Shown piece after piece: positions 35,343 through 45,909 of a stretch of 64,000 nucleotides of DNA (within the stretch, counting starts at the first letter, position 1; every line of letters starts with the position of its first letter). Source of the DNA: Piscinibacter sp. (GTDB taxonomy: Bacteria > Pseudomonadota > Gammaproteobacteria > Burkholderiales > Burkholderiaceae_C); contig JADJJI010000005.1 in assembly GCA_016706565.1 (NCBI GenBank), positions 534,001 to 598,000 on the forward strand, in the 5' to 3' direction. The position numbers and the translations under genes are program-made. The notes under the pieces are model-generated. The model searched no databases and had not been told where the DNA came from. It saw only the letters and a program-made list of their open reading frames with translations.

Positions 35343-35356
35343 GCGGTTCTCCTCGT

Positions 35357-35992
35357 TCAGATCTCGTCGATCGGCGTGCTGGCGCGGCTCTCGCGGTCCT
35401 GCCCGTCGATCGCGAAGCGGTCGCGTGTGGTGATGTAGAAGCTCGCGCCGAAGCGGCCCACCGGGTGGTAGTCCTGCAGGCGCACGCGCCAGGTCTCGGT
35501 GTCGACCAGGCCGTCGCGCGCATGCAGCCACAGCACGCGGCCGATGAAGACGTAGCGGCTCTCGGTCTCGAGCTTCTCGTGCAGCACGCACTCGAAGGCC
35601 ACCGGTGCCTCGGCGATGCGCGGCGGCTTCACGGTCTGCGAGGGCAGTGCATGCAGGCCGAAACGCTCGAGCTCGCTGACCTCCGGCGGCAGCGACTCGC
35701 CGCAGGCATGCATCTTCGCGGCGATCGCCTCGTCGCTGATGTGCACGACGAATTCGCCGCTGGCCAGGATGTTCGCCGCCGTGTCCTTCAGCCGGCCGTC
35801 CTTGAGCCGGTTGATCGACAGCATCACGATCGGCGGGTCCTCGCCGAGCATGTTGAACATCGAGAAGGGCGCGGCGTTGGCCACGCCGTTGGCGCCCAGC
35901 GTGGTGACCAGGGCGATCGGCCGGGGCACGATCAGGCTGGCCATCAGCTTGTAGCGCTGGTAGGCGGTGAGCTGCGCGAAGTCGATCTCCAT
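35357..35992 (-). CDS. Flavin reductase-like FMN-binding split-barrel protein
   Basis: About 211 residues with the flavin reductase-like domain. SLIVPRPIALVTTLGANGVANAAPFSMF, here seen as RPIALVTTLG and NAAPFSMFNML, is the FMN-contact region, and ANILASGEFVVHI follows. An in-frame GTG at 35998 is an alternative start. It lies between the BMP binding protein (16 bases upstream) and the deaminase (14 bases downstream), so the three are likely co-transcribed. It may supply reduced flavin or be a flavoprotein of unknown reaction. Confidence 0.8.
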   Translation of the reverse strand: MEIDFAQLTAYQRYKLMASLIVPRPIALVTTLGANGVANAAPFSMFNMLGEDPPIVMLSINRLKDGRLKDTAANILASGEFVVHISDEAIAAKMHACGESLPPEVSELERFGLHALPSQTVKPPRIAEAPVAFECVLHEKLETESRYVFIGRVLWLHARDGLVDTETWRVRLQDYHPVGRFGASFYITTRDRFAIDGQDRESRASTPIDEI

Positions 35993-36008
35993 CGTCACCG
36001 GTCCCGGG

Positions 36009-37088
36009 TCAGGGTTGTTTGCCGAGCACGCCGTCGGCGTACCACTTCATCTTCCACAGCTCGTCCTCGGCCAGGGTCTGGCCGGCGGCCACGCGCACGG
36101 CGCCGGTGGTGTCCTTGATCGGGCCGGTGAAGGGGTGGAACTTGCCGGCCAGGATCTCCGCCTTCTTCGCCTCGAACAGCGCCGCCACGTCCTTGGGCAC
36201 CTCGGCGTTGGGCGGCACCACCTGCACGATGCCTTCCTTCATGCCCCACTTGGTGTCCTCGGATTTCCACTTGCCCTCGAGCATCTGGCGCACCTTGTGC
36301 ACGTAGTAGACGCCCCAGTTCAGCGTGTTGCCCGAGAGGTGGGCCTTGGGGCCGAAGCGCGTCATGTCGGAGTCCTGCCCGAAAGCGTACAGGCCCTTGC
36401 TCTGCGCGAGTTGCACCACGGCCGAGGAATCGGTGTTCTGGTAGAGCACGTCGGCACCCTGGTCGATCAGCGCTTGCGCGGCTTCGCGCTCGCGGCCCGG
36501 GTCGTACCAGGAGTTGATCCACACCACCTTCACGCCGACCTTCGGGTTGACGGCGCGCGCGCCCAGCGTCCAGGCCGACAGGTTGCGGATCACCTCGGGG
36601 ATCGGGAAGGGCGCCACATAGCCGAAGGTGTTGGTCTTCGTCATCTTGCCGCCGAGCAGGCCGATCAGGTAGGCGCCCTCGTAGAAGCGCGTCTGGTAGA
36701 TGCCCACGTTCTTCGCCGTCTTGTAGCCCGAGCAATGCTCGAAGGCCACATCGGGGAAGTCGGCCGCCACGCGGATCGTCGGATCCATGAAGCCGAACGA
36801 GGTGGTGAAGATCATCTTGCAGCCGTCGTTGACGAGCTGGCGGATCACGCGGTCGGCGTCGGCCGACTCGGGCACCTTCTCGACGTAGACCGTCTGCACC
36901 TTGTTGCCGAACTCCTTCTCGACCATCAGGCGGCCGAGGTCGTGCTGGTAGGTCCAGCCGATGTCGGCGATCGGGCCGGAGTAGATGAAGCCGATCTTCA
37001 GCGGTGCGGCCGCGCGGGCCGCCACGGGCCAGAGAGCGGGCGCGGTGGCGGCGAGGCCGGAAGCGAGCAGCAGACGACGACGTTGCAT
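36009..37088 (-). CDS. BMP-family ABC transporter binding protein (purine/nucleoside type)
   Basis: A 359-residue exported protein with an RR-containing signal peptide (MQRRRLLLASGLAATAPAL; possibly Tat) and the PF02608 BMP fold: KIGFIYSGPIADIGWTYQHD, TTSFGFMDPTIRVA, and VVWINSWYDPGRE. BMP proteins deliver purine nucleosides or similar ligands to ABC importers; the ATPase and permease genes are not in the window. The deaminase downstream supports a purine ligand. Two GTATAC-centred palindromes precede the gene. Confidence 0.87.
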   Translation of the reverse strand: MQRRRLLLASGLAATAPALWPVAARAAAPLKIGFIYSGPIADIGWTYQHDLGRLMVEKEFGNKVQTVYVEKVPESADADRVIRQLVNDGCKMIFTTSFGFMDPTIRVAADFPDVAFEHCSGYKTAKNVGIYQTRFYEGAYLIGLLGGKMTKTNTFGYVAPFPIPEVIRNLSAWTLGARAVNPKVGVKVVWINSWYDPGREREAAQALIDQGADVLYQNTDSSAVVQLAQSKGLYAFGQDSDMTRFGPKAHLSGNTLNWGVYYVHKVRQMLEGKWKSEDTKWGMKEGIVQVVPPNAEVPKDVAALFEAKKAEILAGKFHPFTGPIKDTTGAVRVAAGQTLAEDELWKMKWYADGVLGKQP

Positions 37089-37137
37089 GGGTGGGCTCCT
37101 GTGGGGGTGAAGGGGTGCCGGAGCCGGGCCGGCTGAT

Positions 37138-37229
37138 TGTATACACGCACAATCGATGCCAGCCGTGAATGCAACTCAAGTCATTGATTCATATTGATTA
37201 TTAGTCGACTATGACGAATGTATACATTC
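37138..37229. promoter_or_regulatory. Pair of GTATAC-centred palindromes before the BMP operon, candidate GntR operators
   Basis: TGTATACA at 37138-37145 and GAATGTATACATTC at 37216-37229 (a perfect 14-base palindrome), with an AT-rich segment between. Their centres are 81 bases apart, and the first is about 53 bases from the BMP start. GTATAC-centred palindromes are common among sites predicted for GntR/FCD regulators, and a GntR/FCD gene ends 68 bases further on. Confidence 0.6.
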
Positions 37230-37296
37230 ACCGAATCCGGGCGTTGAGCGCCCAACTTGGGTCATCCCGACCCAAGGTCGTGCAGCTTCGGCGACC

Positions 37297-37998
37297 TCAG
37301 CCGATCGGCGGCGGCAAGGCCAGGCGCGACTCGAGCGCGCGCAGGTGCTGGTCCATCAGCGCTGCGGCGCCGTCACCGTCGCGCAGCCCGAGCAGCTCGA
37401 CGATGCGCTGGTGCTCGTCGTGTTCGCACGCGGCCTCGCCCGGCGCCTCGTAGAGGGCGACGATCAGCGAGCAGCGGGTCATCAGCTCGGTGAGCAGGCG
37501 CTGCAGCACGCGGTTGCCGCACAGCTGCGCCAGCGCGAGATGGAAGCCACCGGCCAGCGAGACCCAGCGGCCGTGATCGCCTTCGTGCAGCGCGGCATGC
37601 TCCGCTTCCAGTCGCGCCTGCAGGCGCTGCAGGTCGAGCGCGCCGATGCGCGCCGCCACGGCGCGCACGATGGCGCCTTCGATGGCGCGCCGCGCCTCGA
37701 ACACCTCGCGTGTCTCTTCGGGGCTGGGGGCCGCCACGGTGGCGCCCTTGTTCGGCACGATCTCGACGATCTGCGATTCCGCCAGCCGGCGCAGGGCCTG
37801 GCGCACCACCGTGCGGCTGACCTGGAACTGCTCGCACAGCCCCGCCTCGCCGAGCCGTTCGCCGGGCTTCAGGCGGCCTTGCATGACGGCGTCGAACAGG
37901 GCGTCGTAGACGGTTTGGTCCAGCGTGCCGCTGACGCGAAGCACCGGCGCGGGATGCCGCGCCAGGCTGGTGCGGGCACGGGGCCGCGGCAGGCTCAT
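37297..37998 (-). CDS. FCD-type GntR regulator
   Basis: A 233-residue regulator with an N-terminal winged helix (TVYDALFDAVMQGRLKPGERL; SRTVVRQALRRLAESQIVEI) and an FCD ligand domain (about 95-220, metal-site His in LAGGFHLALA). ATG 37998 overlaps the stop of the upstream binding-protein gene by one base (TGATG), so both are coupled. It points towards the BMP operon, whose upstream region carries two palindromes; it may control that operon, or its own partner binding protein. Confidence 0.86.
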   Translation of the reverse strand: MSLPRPRARTSLARHPAPVLRVSGTLDQTVYDALFDAVMQGRLKPGERLGEAGLCEQFQVSRTVVRQALRRLAESQIVEIVPNKGATVAAPSPEETREVFEARRAIEGAIVRAVAARIGALDLQRLQARLEAEHAALHEGDHGRWVSLAGGFHLALAQLCGNRVLQRLLTELMTRCSLIVALYEAPGEAACEHDEHQRIVELLGLRDGDGAAALMDQHLRALESRLALPPPIG

Positions 37999-39110
37999 CA
38001 GCGGCGGAACTTCCCGTCGGTGCCGATGATGGACAGGTCGACGAAGTCCAGGCCGGTGTGGTCGGCCGCGCTGTAGCTGATCTCGAGCCCGCCGATGTCG
38101 ACCTTGTTCATGCTTTCCAGTGCCTGCTGGATCTTGGCGCGTGTCGGGGCCGGGCCGGCGCGCCTGAGCGCGGCCACCAGCACCTTGGCGGCGGCGAAGC
38201 CTTCGAGCATTGCCGGCGACACGCCCTCCAGCCCCTTGGCCACGGCCAGGTCGTGCGCTTCCTTCACCATCGGCGCCGACAGCGAGCGCTCGTAGGGGAA
38301 CACCTGCGTGACGATGACGCCGCGAGCGTTCTCCTTCAGCGACTTGACGAAGCCGCCCGAGGCGTTGTTCGAGAAGGTGACGATCTGCGCGCGCGAGCCG
38401 GCCTTGCGGATCGCCTCGATGCCGTCGGCCACCGCGTTGCCCGAACCGATGAACAGCACCGCCTGCACGCCGGAGCTGGCCACCAGCGGCGCGATCTTGG
38501 CAAAGTCCCACTTGGCGCGATCATATTTCTCGATGAAGACGGCGTTCTTGCCCACGCCGGCGAAGCCGCGCTTCGCGCCTTCGAGCAAGTCGGCGCCGAA
38601 GCTGTCCTCGACGTGGATCACGCCGATGTGGTCCATGCCGATCAGGCTGAGGTGCTGCACCGCGCGCTCGGCCTCGCGCTGGTAGGTGGCGCGCACGTTG
38701 AACACCCAGGGGTTGACAGGCTTGTGCAGCACCATGGCCCCGGTGGAGGGCGCGATCAGCGGCACCTTGTATTGATCGAGCAGCGGCACGATGGCCTGCG
38801 TGTGGGGCGTGCCGCGGCTGAGGAACAGCGCGACCACGTTCTTCTCGGTGATCAGCACCTTGGCGTTCTCGCCCGCGAGCTTGGGGTCGAACTTGTCGTC
38901 CATGGCGACGATCTCGATCGCCTGGCCATTCACCCCGCCCTTGGCGTTGGTGGCGTCGATGTAGAGCTTGGCGCCGTCCGAGACTTCCTTGACGCCGGCG
39001 GCCACCGGGCCGCTGAAGCCCGAGGTCTGCCCGACGACGATCTGTGCCGCCGCCGACGCGGTGATGCACAGGCCCAGGACTGCGGCCAGCCAGTGCACAA
39101 CTCGTTTCAT
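37998..39110 (-). CDS. Leu/Ile/Val-type periplasmic binding protein (orphan)
   Basis: A 370-residue Peripla_BP_6 protein with signal peptide VVHWLAAVLGLCITASAAAQ and mature start IVVGQTSGFSGPVAAG. No HAAT permease or ATPase genes are near, so it either feeds a distant transporter or acts in sensing. It is coupled to a GntR regulator, which is an unusual pairing. The closest relatives inside the window by eye are the orphan proteins at 61820-62977 and 63167-64000. Confidence 0.87.
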   Translation of the reverse strand: MKRVVHWLAAVLGLCITASAAAQIVVGQTSGFSGPVAAGVKEVSDGAKLYIDATNAKGGVNGQAIEIVAMDDKFDPKLAGENAKVLITEKNVVALFLSRGTPHTQAIVPLLDQYKVPLIAPSTGAMVLHKPVNPWVFNVRATYQREAERAVQHLSLIGMDHIGVIHVEDSFGADLLEGAKRGFAGVGKNAVFIEKYDRAKWDFAKIAPLVASSGVQAVLFIGSGNAVADGIEAIRKAGSRAQIVTFSNNASGGFVKSLKENARGVIVTQVFPYERSLSAPMVKEAHDLAVAKGLEGVSPAMLEGFAAAKVLVAALRRAGPAPTRAKIQQALESMNKVDIGGLEISYSAADHTGLDFVDLSIIGTDGKFRR

Positions 39111-39264
39111 TTTCGATCTCCGTGTGCGGCGCCATGGGGCGCCTGAACCCGCCAGTGTGGCGAGTCTACGGGGCCGACGATAGCCGGTGCCGGTGGCGCT
39201 ATCGTGAAGCCCTGCACGATCCCCGCTGCCTCCCTAGAATGCTCTCCCTTCGCCCTGGAGGCCC

Positions 39265-42200
39265 ATGGACAGCAGCAGCAAGACCGGCAAGGACGGCGCC
39301 ATCGGCACGATCCGCATCCGCGGCGCCCGCCAGCACAACCTGAAGAACCTCGACCTCGACATCCGCACCGGCGAGATGACGGTGGTGACCGGGCCCAGCG
39401 GCTCGGGCAAGTCCAGCCTGGTGTTCGACACGCTCTACGCCGAAGGCCAGCGGCGCTACGTCGAGACCTTCAGCGCCTATGCGCGCCAGTTCCTCGACCG
39501 CATGGACCGCCCGGCGGTCGATCGCGTCGACGGCGTGCCGCCGGCCATCGCCATCGACCAGACCAACCCGGTGCGCAGCTCGCGCTCGACGGTCGGCACG
39601 ATGACCGAGCTGAACGATCACCTGAAGCTGCTGTTCGCGCGTGCCGCCGAGCTGTTCGACAAGCAGACCGCGCAGCGCGTGCGCCACGACTCGCCCGAGA
39701 CGATCTACGCGGAGCTGATGGCCCGCACGAAGGAGGCTGATCCGCGTCTCGTGGTGACCTTCCCGGTCGAGTTGCCCGCCGGCACCAGCGAGGCCGACAT
39801 CGAACAATGGCTGGCGGCCAGCGGCTTCACCCGCGTGCAGGCGCAGCGCGAGGTGGCCTCGCCCACCGGCCCGCGCACGCTGCTGGATGTGGTGGCCGAT
39901 CGCTTCCGGCTGCAGGGCACCGAGAAGGTCCGAGCCGTCGAGGCGATCGAGATGGCGCTCAAGCGCGGCAGCGGCCGTGTCAACGTCTACGCGCTGAAGG
40001 ACGAAGGCGAGCCCGATCTGTGGCGCTTCAGCACCGGCCTGCATTGCCCCGACAGCGACCTGCGCTACGCCGACCCGCAACCGGCGCTGTTCAGCTTCAA
40101 CTCGGCCTACGGCGCCTGCGACACCTGCCGCGGCTTCGGCCGCGTCATCGGCGTCGACTACGGCCTGGTCATCCCCGATCACCGCAAGACGCTGCGCTCC
40201 GGCGCGATCAAGCCGATGCAGACGCCGGCCTGGAAGGAATGCCAGGACGACCTGCTCAAGTACGGCGGCGAGGCCGGCATCCCGCGCGACACGCCCTGGT
40301 CGGCGCTCACCGAAGGCCAGCGCGACTGGGTCATCAACGGCTCGCCGAACTGGAACGGCAACTGGAACAAGCAGTGGTATGGCGTCAAGCGCTTCTTCGA
40401 GTACCTCGAATCGAAGTCCTACAAGATGCACATCCGCGTGCTGCTGTCCAAGTACCGCAGCTATACGCCCTGCCATGTGTGCGGCGGCGCGCGGCTGAAG
40501 ACCGAGGCGCTGCTGTGGCGCCTCGGCACGAAGGAAGATGCCGATTCGGTGTTCGAACCCGCGCGGCGCTTCATGCCGCAGGGCGTGAGCTGGTCGCGCG
40601 CGCAGCTGGAGGCCTTGCCCGGCCTGACGGTGCACGACCTGATGCTGCTGCCGATAGCCCGCATCCGGCGATTCTTCGACCGCATCAGCCTGCCCAGCGG
40701 CATGCTCGACGAGGCACTGAAACTGCTGCTGGACGAGATCCGCACGCGGCTCAAGTACCTGTGCGATGTCGGCATCGGCTACCTGACGCTGGACCGGCAG
40801 AGCCGCACCCTCAGCGGTGGCGAAGTGCAGCGCATCAACCTGACGACGGCGCTGGGCACGTCGCTCGTCAACACCATGTTCGTGCTCGACGAGCCGAGCA
40901 TCGGCCTGCATCCGCGCGACATGAATCGCATCGTCGAGGCCATGCACCGGCTGCGCGACGCCGGCAACACGCTGGTCGTCGTCGAGCACGACCCGGCGGT
41001 GATGCTCGCCGCGGATCGCCTCATCGACATGGGCCCCGGCCCTGGCGAGCGCGGCGGCACCATCGTCTTCGACGGCACGCCCGAGGCCATCCGCAGCGCC
41101 GACACGCTGACCGGCGCCTACCTCGGCGGGCGCAAGCACGTCAGCATGGGCATCAAGCGGCTGGTCTCGGAAGCCACGCCCAAGCTGATCGTCGAGGGGG
41201 CCCGCGAGCACAACCTGAAGAACGTGACGGTGGCCTTCCCGCTGCAGCACCTGGTCTGCGTGACCGGCGTGTCGGGCTCGGGCAAGAGCACGCTGATGCA
41301 GGACGTGCTCCACCCGGCGCTGCAGCGCCACTTCGGCAAGGCCACCGAAACGCCGGGCGAGCACGACCGACTGCTCGGCGCCGACTGGCTCAACGACGCG
41401 GTGTTCGTCGACCAGTCGCCGATCGGCAAGACGGCACGGTCCAACCCGGCGAGTTACGTCGGCGCTTTCGACGAGATCCGCAAGCTGTTCGCGCAGGCGC
41501 CGCTGGCGCTGCAGCGCGGCTACGGCGCCGGCATGTTCAGCTTCAACGCCGGCGACGGGCGCTGCCCGACCTGCGGCGGCTCGGGCTTCGAGCATGTGGA
41601 GATGCAGTTCCTCAGCGACGTCTACCTGCGCTGCCAGGACTGCGACGGCCGCCGCTACCGCGCCGAACTGCTCGACGTGAAGATCGACCGCCGCCTGCCC
41701 GGCGACGTGATCCGCGACCTGTCGGTGGCCGACGTGCTCGAGCTCACCGTCAGCGAAGCGGTGCAGCTGTTCCGCGACGACCGCGAGGTGCTGCGCGTGC
41801 TGCAGCCGATCGTCGACGTCGGCCTCGAGTACGTGAAGCTCGGCCAGCCGGTGCCCACGCTGTCGGGCGGCGAGGCGCAGCGCCTGAAGCTCGCCGGCTT
41901 CCTCGCCGAGGCCACGCAGAACGGCGCGGCCAGCCGCCAGCCGCTGGCGCGCAAGGGCACGCTGTACCTGTTCGACGAGCCGACCACCGGGCTGCACTTC
42001 GACGACATCGCCAAGCTGATGCGTGCCTTCCGCAAGCTGCTGGAGGCGGGGCATTCGATCATCGTCATCGAGCACAACCTCGACGTGATCCGCGCCAGCG
42101 ACTGGCTGGTCGACCTCGGCCCCGAGGGTGGCGACGCCGGCGGGCAGGTCGTGTGCGTGGGCACGCCGGAGGAGGTGAAGCGCCACCCGGCCTCGCACAC

Positions 42201-45001
42201 CGGCCGTGCACTGGCCGAGTACGAACGTGCCATCGGCATCGGCGTGCCGGTGGCCGAGGAGGGCGTGCCGCTGCAGTCCCTCGTCAAGGCGGCGCGCGAC
42301 GAGCGCCGCGTCAGCGAGCAGCTGATCCGCATCGTCAACGCGCGCGAGCACAACCTGAAGGCGCTCGACGTCGACATCCCGCGCGGCAAGTTCAACGTGG
42401 TCACCGGCGTGTCCGGCTCGGGCAAGAGCACGCTGGCCTTCGACATCCTCTTCAACGAGGGCCAGCGGCGTTACCTCGAATCGCTGAATGCCTATGCGCG
42501 CAGCATCGTGCAGCCGGCCGGGCGGCCGGAGGTGGACGCGGTGTACGGGATTCCGCCCACCGTGGCGATCGAGCAGCGCCTCTCGCGCGGCGGCCGCAAG
42601 AGCACGGTTGCTACCACCACCGAGGTGTGGCACTTCCTGCGCCTGCTCTACGTGAAGCTCGGCCTGCAGCATTGCAGCAAGGACGGCGCGCCTGTGAAGC
42701 CGCAGAGCGCCGAGAGCATCGCCGCGCAACTGCTGCGTGATCACAAGGGCCAGCATGTCGGCCTGCTCGCGCCGCTGGTGGTGAATCGCAAGGGCGTCTA
42801 CACCGACCTCGCCAAATGGGCCAAGGCGCGCGGGCACACGCACCTGCGTGTCGACGGCGAGTTCCTCAAGGTGGATCCGTGGCCGCGGCTGGACCGCTTC
42901 AAGGAGCACACGCTGGAGCTGCCGGTGGGCGACCTGATCGTCGACCCGGAGAACGAAGTTGAACTGCGCCAGCTGCTTGCCAAGGCGCTGGAGCTCGGCA
43001 AGGGCGTGATGCACCTGCTCGCGCCGCTGGACGGCCTGAAGGGCGCCATGCTCGCCGGTGCGGCGACCGCGCGCATCGGCGCGGTGAAGGTGTTCTCCAC
43101 CAAGCGCGCCTGCCCGGTGTGCGGCACCAGCTACCCCGAGCTGGACCCGCGCATGTTCAGCTACAACAGCAAGCACGGCTGGTGCACCACCTGCGTGGGC
43201 ACCGGCCTGGCGCTGACGCGCGAGCAGCGCAAGGCCTACGACGATTCGGTGCGACGACGACGACAACAAGGGCCGCGAGCAGAGCTTTCCCTCCGAGGAG
43301 CCCGAGGTCGACGGACTGGTCGACGCGCCGTGCCCCGACTGCGGTGGCACCCGCCTGAACCTGGCCTCGCGCGGCGTGACCTTCGAGAACGAGGCGATCA
43401 CCGCGGTGGCACGCATGAGCGTGTCGGACTGTCGTACCTGGATCGAGGCGCTGCGCCTGGCCGGCCGCGATGCCGACATCGCGCGCGACGTGGTCAGCGA
43501 GATCCAGAGCCGCCTCGAGTTCCTCGAGGAAGTGGGCCTGGGCTACCTGACGCTGGACCGTGCCGCGCCCACGCTCAGCGGCGGCGAGGCGCAGCGCATC
43601 CGCCTCGCGGCGCAGCTCGGCAGCAACCTGCAGGGCGTGTGCTACGTGCTGGACGAGCCGACCATCGGCCTGCACCCGCGCGACAACCAGATCCTGCTCG
43701 ACGCGCTGCACAAGCTCGGTGACAAGGGCAACACGCTGGTCGTCGTCGAGCACGACGAGGACACCATCCGCCGCGCCGACCACATCATCGACATCGGCCC
43801 CGGCGCCGGCAAACGCGGCGGCCGGCTGGTGGCCGAGGGCAGTGCGGCGACGCTGTCGGCGAACGCCGAGTCCGTCACCGGGCGCTTCCTCGCGCAGCCG
43901 ATGCGGCATCCGTTGAAGCCGCGCCGCGCGGTGGCCGCTGGCCAGCCGCAGCTGCTGCTGCGCGGCGCGGCGCTGCACAACCTGAAGAACCTCGATGTGC
44001 CCGTGCCGCTGGGCCGGCTGGTCGCGGTGACGGGCGTCAGCGGCTCGGGCAAATCGACACTGGCTCGCGACGTGCTGCTGGCCAACCTGCAGTTCATCAA
44101 CGTGCGCGGTTCGAAGCCGAGCTGGCAAGGCTGTTCATCGATCGAAGGCTGGCAGCAGATCGACCGCGTGCTCGAGGTCGACCAGACGCCGATCGGCAAG
44201 ACGCCACGTTCCTGCCCCGCCACCTACATCGGCTTCTGGGACGTGATCCGGCGGCTGTTCACCGAGACGCTGGAGGCCAAGGCGCGCGGCTACGCGGCGG
44301 CGCGCTTCTCCTTCAACACCGGCGACGGCCGCTGCCCGGCCTGCGAGGGCCAGGGCCTGCGCACCATCGAGATGAGCTTCCTGCCCGACGTGAAGGTGCC
44401 CTGCGACGTCTGCCACGGCCAGCGCTTCAACGCCGAGACTCTGGCCGTCACCTGGCGCGGCCGCAACATCGGCGAGGTGCTGACCATGGAGGTCGACGAG
44501 GCGGTGGACTTCTTCGCCTCGATGCCGGCGATCAGCCACCCGCTGCAGCTGCTCAAGGACGTGGGGCTGGGCTACCTCACGCTCGGCCAGCCTTCGCCGA
44601 CGCTGTCGGGCGGCGAGGCGCAGCGCATCAAGCTCGTCACCGAGCTGACCAAGGTGCGCGACGACATCACGCGCCGCGGCAACAAGGCGCCGCACACGCT
44701 GTACGTGCTCGACGAGCCGACGGTGGGCCTGCACATGGCCGACGTGGAGAAGCTGATCCGCGTGCTGCACCGGCTGGTCGACGGCGGGCACAGCGTGGTG
44801 GTGATCGAACACGATCTCGACGTGGTCGCCGAGGCCGACTGGATCGTCGACCTCGGGCCCGAAGGCGGCGAGCGTGGCGGCGGCATCGTCGCACAGTGCT
44901 CGCCGGAAGCCCTGGTGCGCGTGGCGGCCAGCCACACCGGCACGGCGCTGCGGCCGGTGCTGGCGCGCGGCGCGGCAGCGAAGGCGGTGGTGCCGGCCTG
45001 A
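39265..45001 (+). CDS. uvrA: Excinuclease UvrA, double-length tandem form, one frameshift
   Basis: About 1,911 residues, twice the usual UvrA (about 940). The DNA-damage recognition ATPase is present as two UvrA-like halves in one chain. Four Walker A motifs (GPSGSGKSS, then GVSGSGKST three times) and four LSGGE signatures are visible, plus zinc-finger-like CxxC sets such as CHVCGG, CPTCGG, CPVCGT and CPACEG. GGAGG precedes ATG 39265. The frame changes near 43252 in a run of GAC triplets (extra C, or two bases lost); on both sides the protein reads as normal UvrA. It would act with UvrB and UvrC, which are not here. Tandem UvrA genes occur in Burkholderiales and may be accessory to a normal uvrA. 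Confidence 0.88.
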
Positions 45002-45790
45002 TCAGGCGCGGCGTCGGCGCGCCAGCGCGGCCACCGCCGTGCCGAGCGCGGCCAGCCAGCCCAGGCCGAGCGCGCCGCCACCGCCGCTGTCGGTGGCCGG
45101 CGGCGTGGTGGAGGCGATGCTGCCGTTGAGGAACAGCACGCGCTCGAAAGTGGTCGTCGAGGCGCCCTGCTTCATCGTGAAGACCAGGTCCGGTGTGGAC
45201 ACCGCGCTGGTGGTCGGGGCGTAGGTCACGGTGATCGAGCAAGTGCCGGCCGGCGCCAGCGTCACGCCTTCGCAGCCTGCCTTCGCCAGCACGAAGTTGG
45301 CCGCGCCGGTGCCGACGGCGGCCACGCTGGTGATCTGCAGGTTCTCGCTCACGGCAGTCGAGTGCTTCAGCGAGACCGTCTGCGCCGCCGAGTTGCCGTT
45401 CAATGCTGCGCTGAAGTTCAGCTGCGACTCGCTCTCCGGCGTGGTCTTCGGCGTATCGGCGATGTAGGCGGCGATGTCGCGCACCTGCTGATTCGTGAGC
45501 ACGCGCAGTGGGCGCATATCGGGCTGAGTGGCGAGTGCAGCCGTGAAGCGAGTCATCGCCGTATCGAACGTGATATCTGCAAAGCTGTCGCCTGTACCGC
45601 TGATTTGGCTGCGACGAGCCTCGACAGAACCGTGGCAGCTCGTGCAGCTCGGAAGCCCAGCATTGCCGCTTGCCAAGGCGGTGTTCTCGAACAGCGCTTT
45701 GCCCGTCACCGGGTTGTCGGCCGTCTGCGCCTGGGCTGCGAAGGCGAGCACGGAAAGAGCAAGTGCAAGGGGTGCTGGGGTCGGGCGCAT
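45002..45790 (-). CDS. Secreted monohaem cytochrome c with a C-terminal sorting-like tail
   Basis: A 262-residue protein with signal peptide LALALSVLAFAAQA. One haem site CTSCH is followed by a probable axial Met in QPDMRPLRVL, making a class I cytochrome c domain (to about residue 110). An Ig-like/choice-of-anchor-type domain follows (about 120-215). The C-terminus has a Gly run, a hydrophobic helix and an RRRR cluster (GGGGALGLGWLAALG ... ARRRRA), like GlyGly-CTERM or related sorting tails. It abuts the uvrA stop tail-to-tail with no spare base. An electron-transfer role at the cell surface or periplasm is likely, partner unknown. Confidence 0.75.
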   Translation of the reverse strand: MRPTPAPLALALSVLAFAAQAQTADNPVTGKALFENTALASGNAGLPSCTSCHGSVEARRSQISGTGDSFADITFDTAMTRFTAALATQPDMRPLRVLTNQQVRDIAAYIADTPKTTPESESQLNFSAALNGNSAAQTVSLKHSTAVSENLQITSVAAVGTGAANFVLAKAGCEGVTLAPAGTCSITVTYAPTTSAVSTPDLVFTMKQGASTTTFERVLFLNGSIASTTPPATDSGGGGALGLGWLAALGTAVAALARRRRA

Positions 45791-45909
45791 GGTGTGGGGA
45801 GGAACTGCAATGCCCGCGATTCCAGCCTGCGCCGCCCTGCGCAGGGGCTACGAAAGGTTACCGCGGTCGGACTGTTGCACCGCGAAGACGCCGCCGCGAG
45901 GCCGCGCCG

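Noticed and set aside
43240-43265. Programmed ribosomal frameshift in uvrA
   Set aside because: No slippery heptamer, and UvrA homologues are not known to need one; slippage or sequencing error in the GAC tract is simpler.
39199-43479. A 1,426-codon open frame on the minus strand opposite uvrA
   Set aside because: It lies entirely over a gene with clear UvrA motifs; its translation is His/Arg/Gln/Leu-rich without any motif, as expected for the complement of GC-rich coding DNA.
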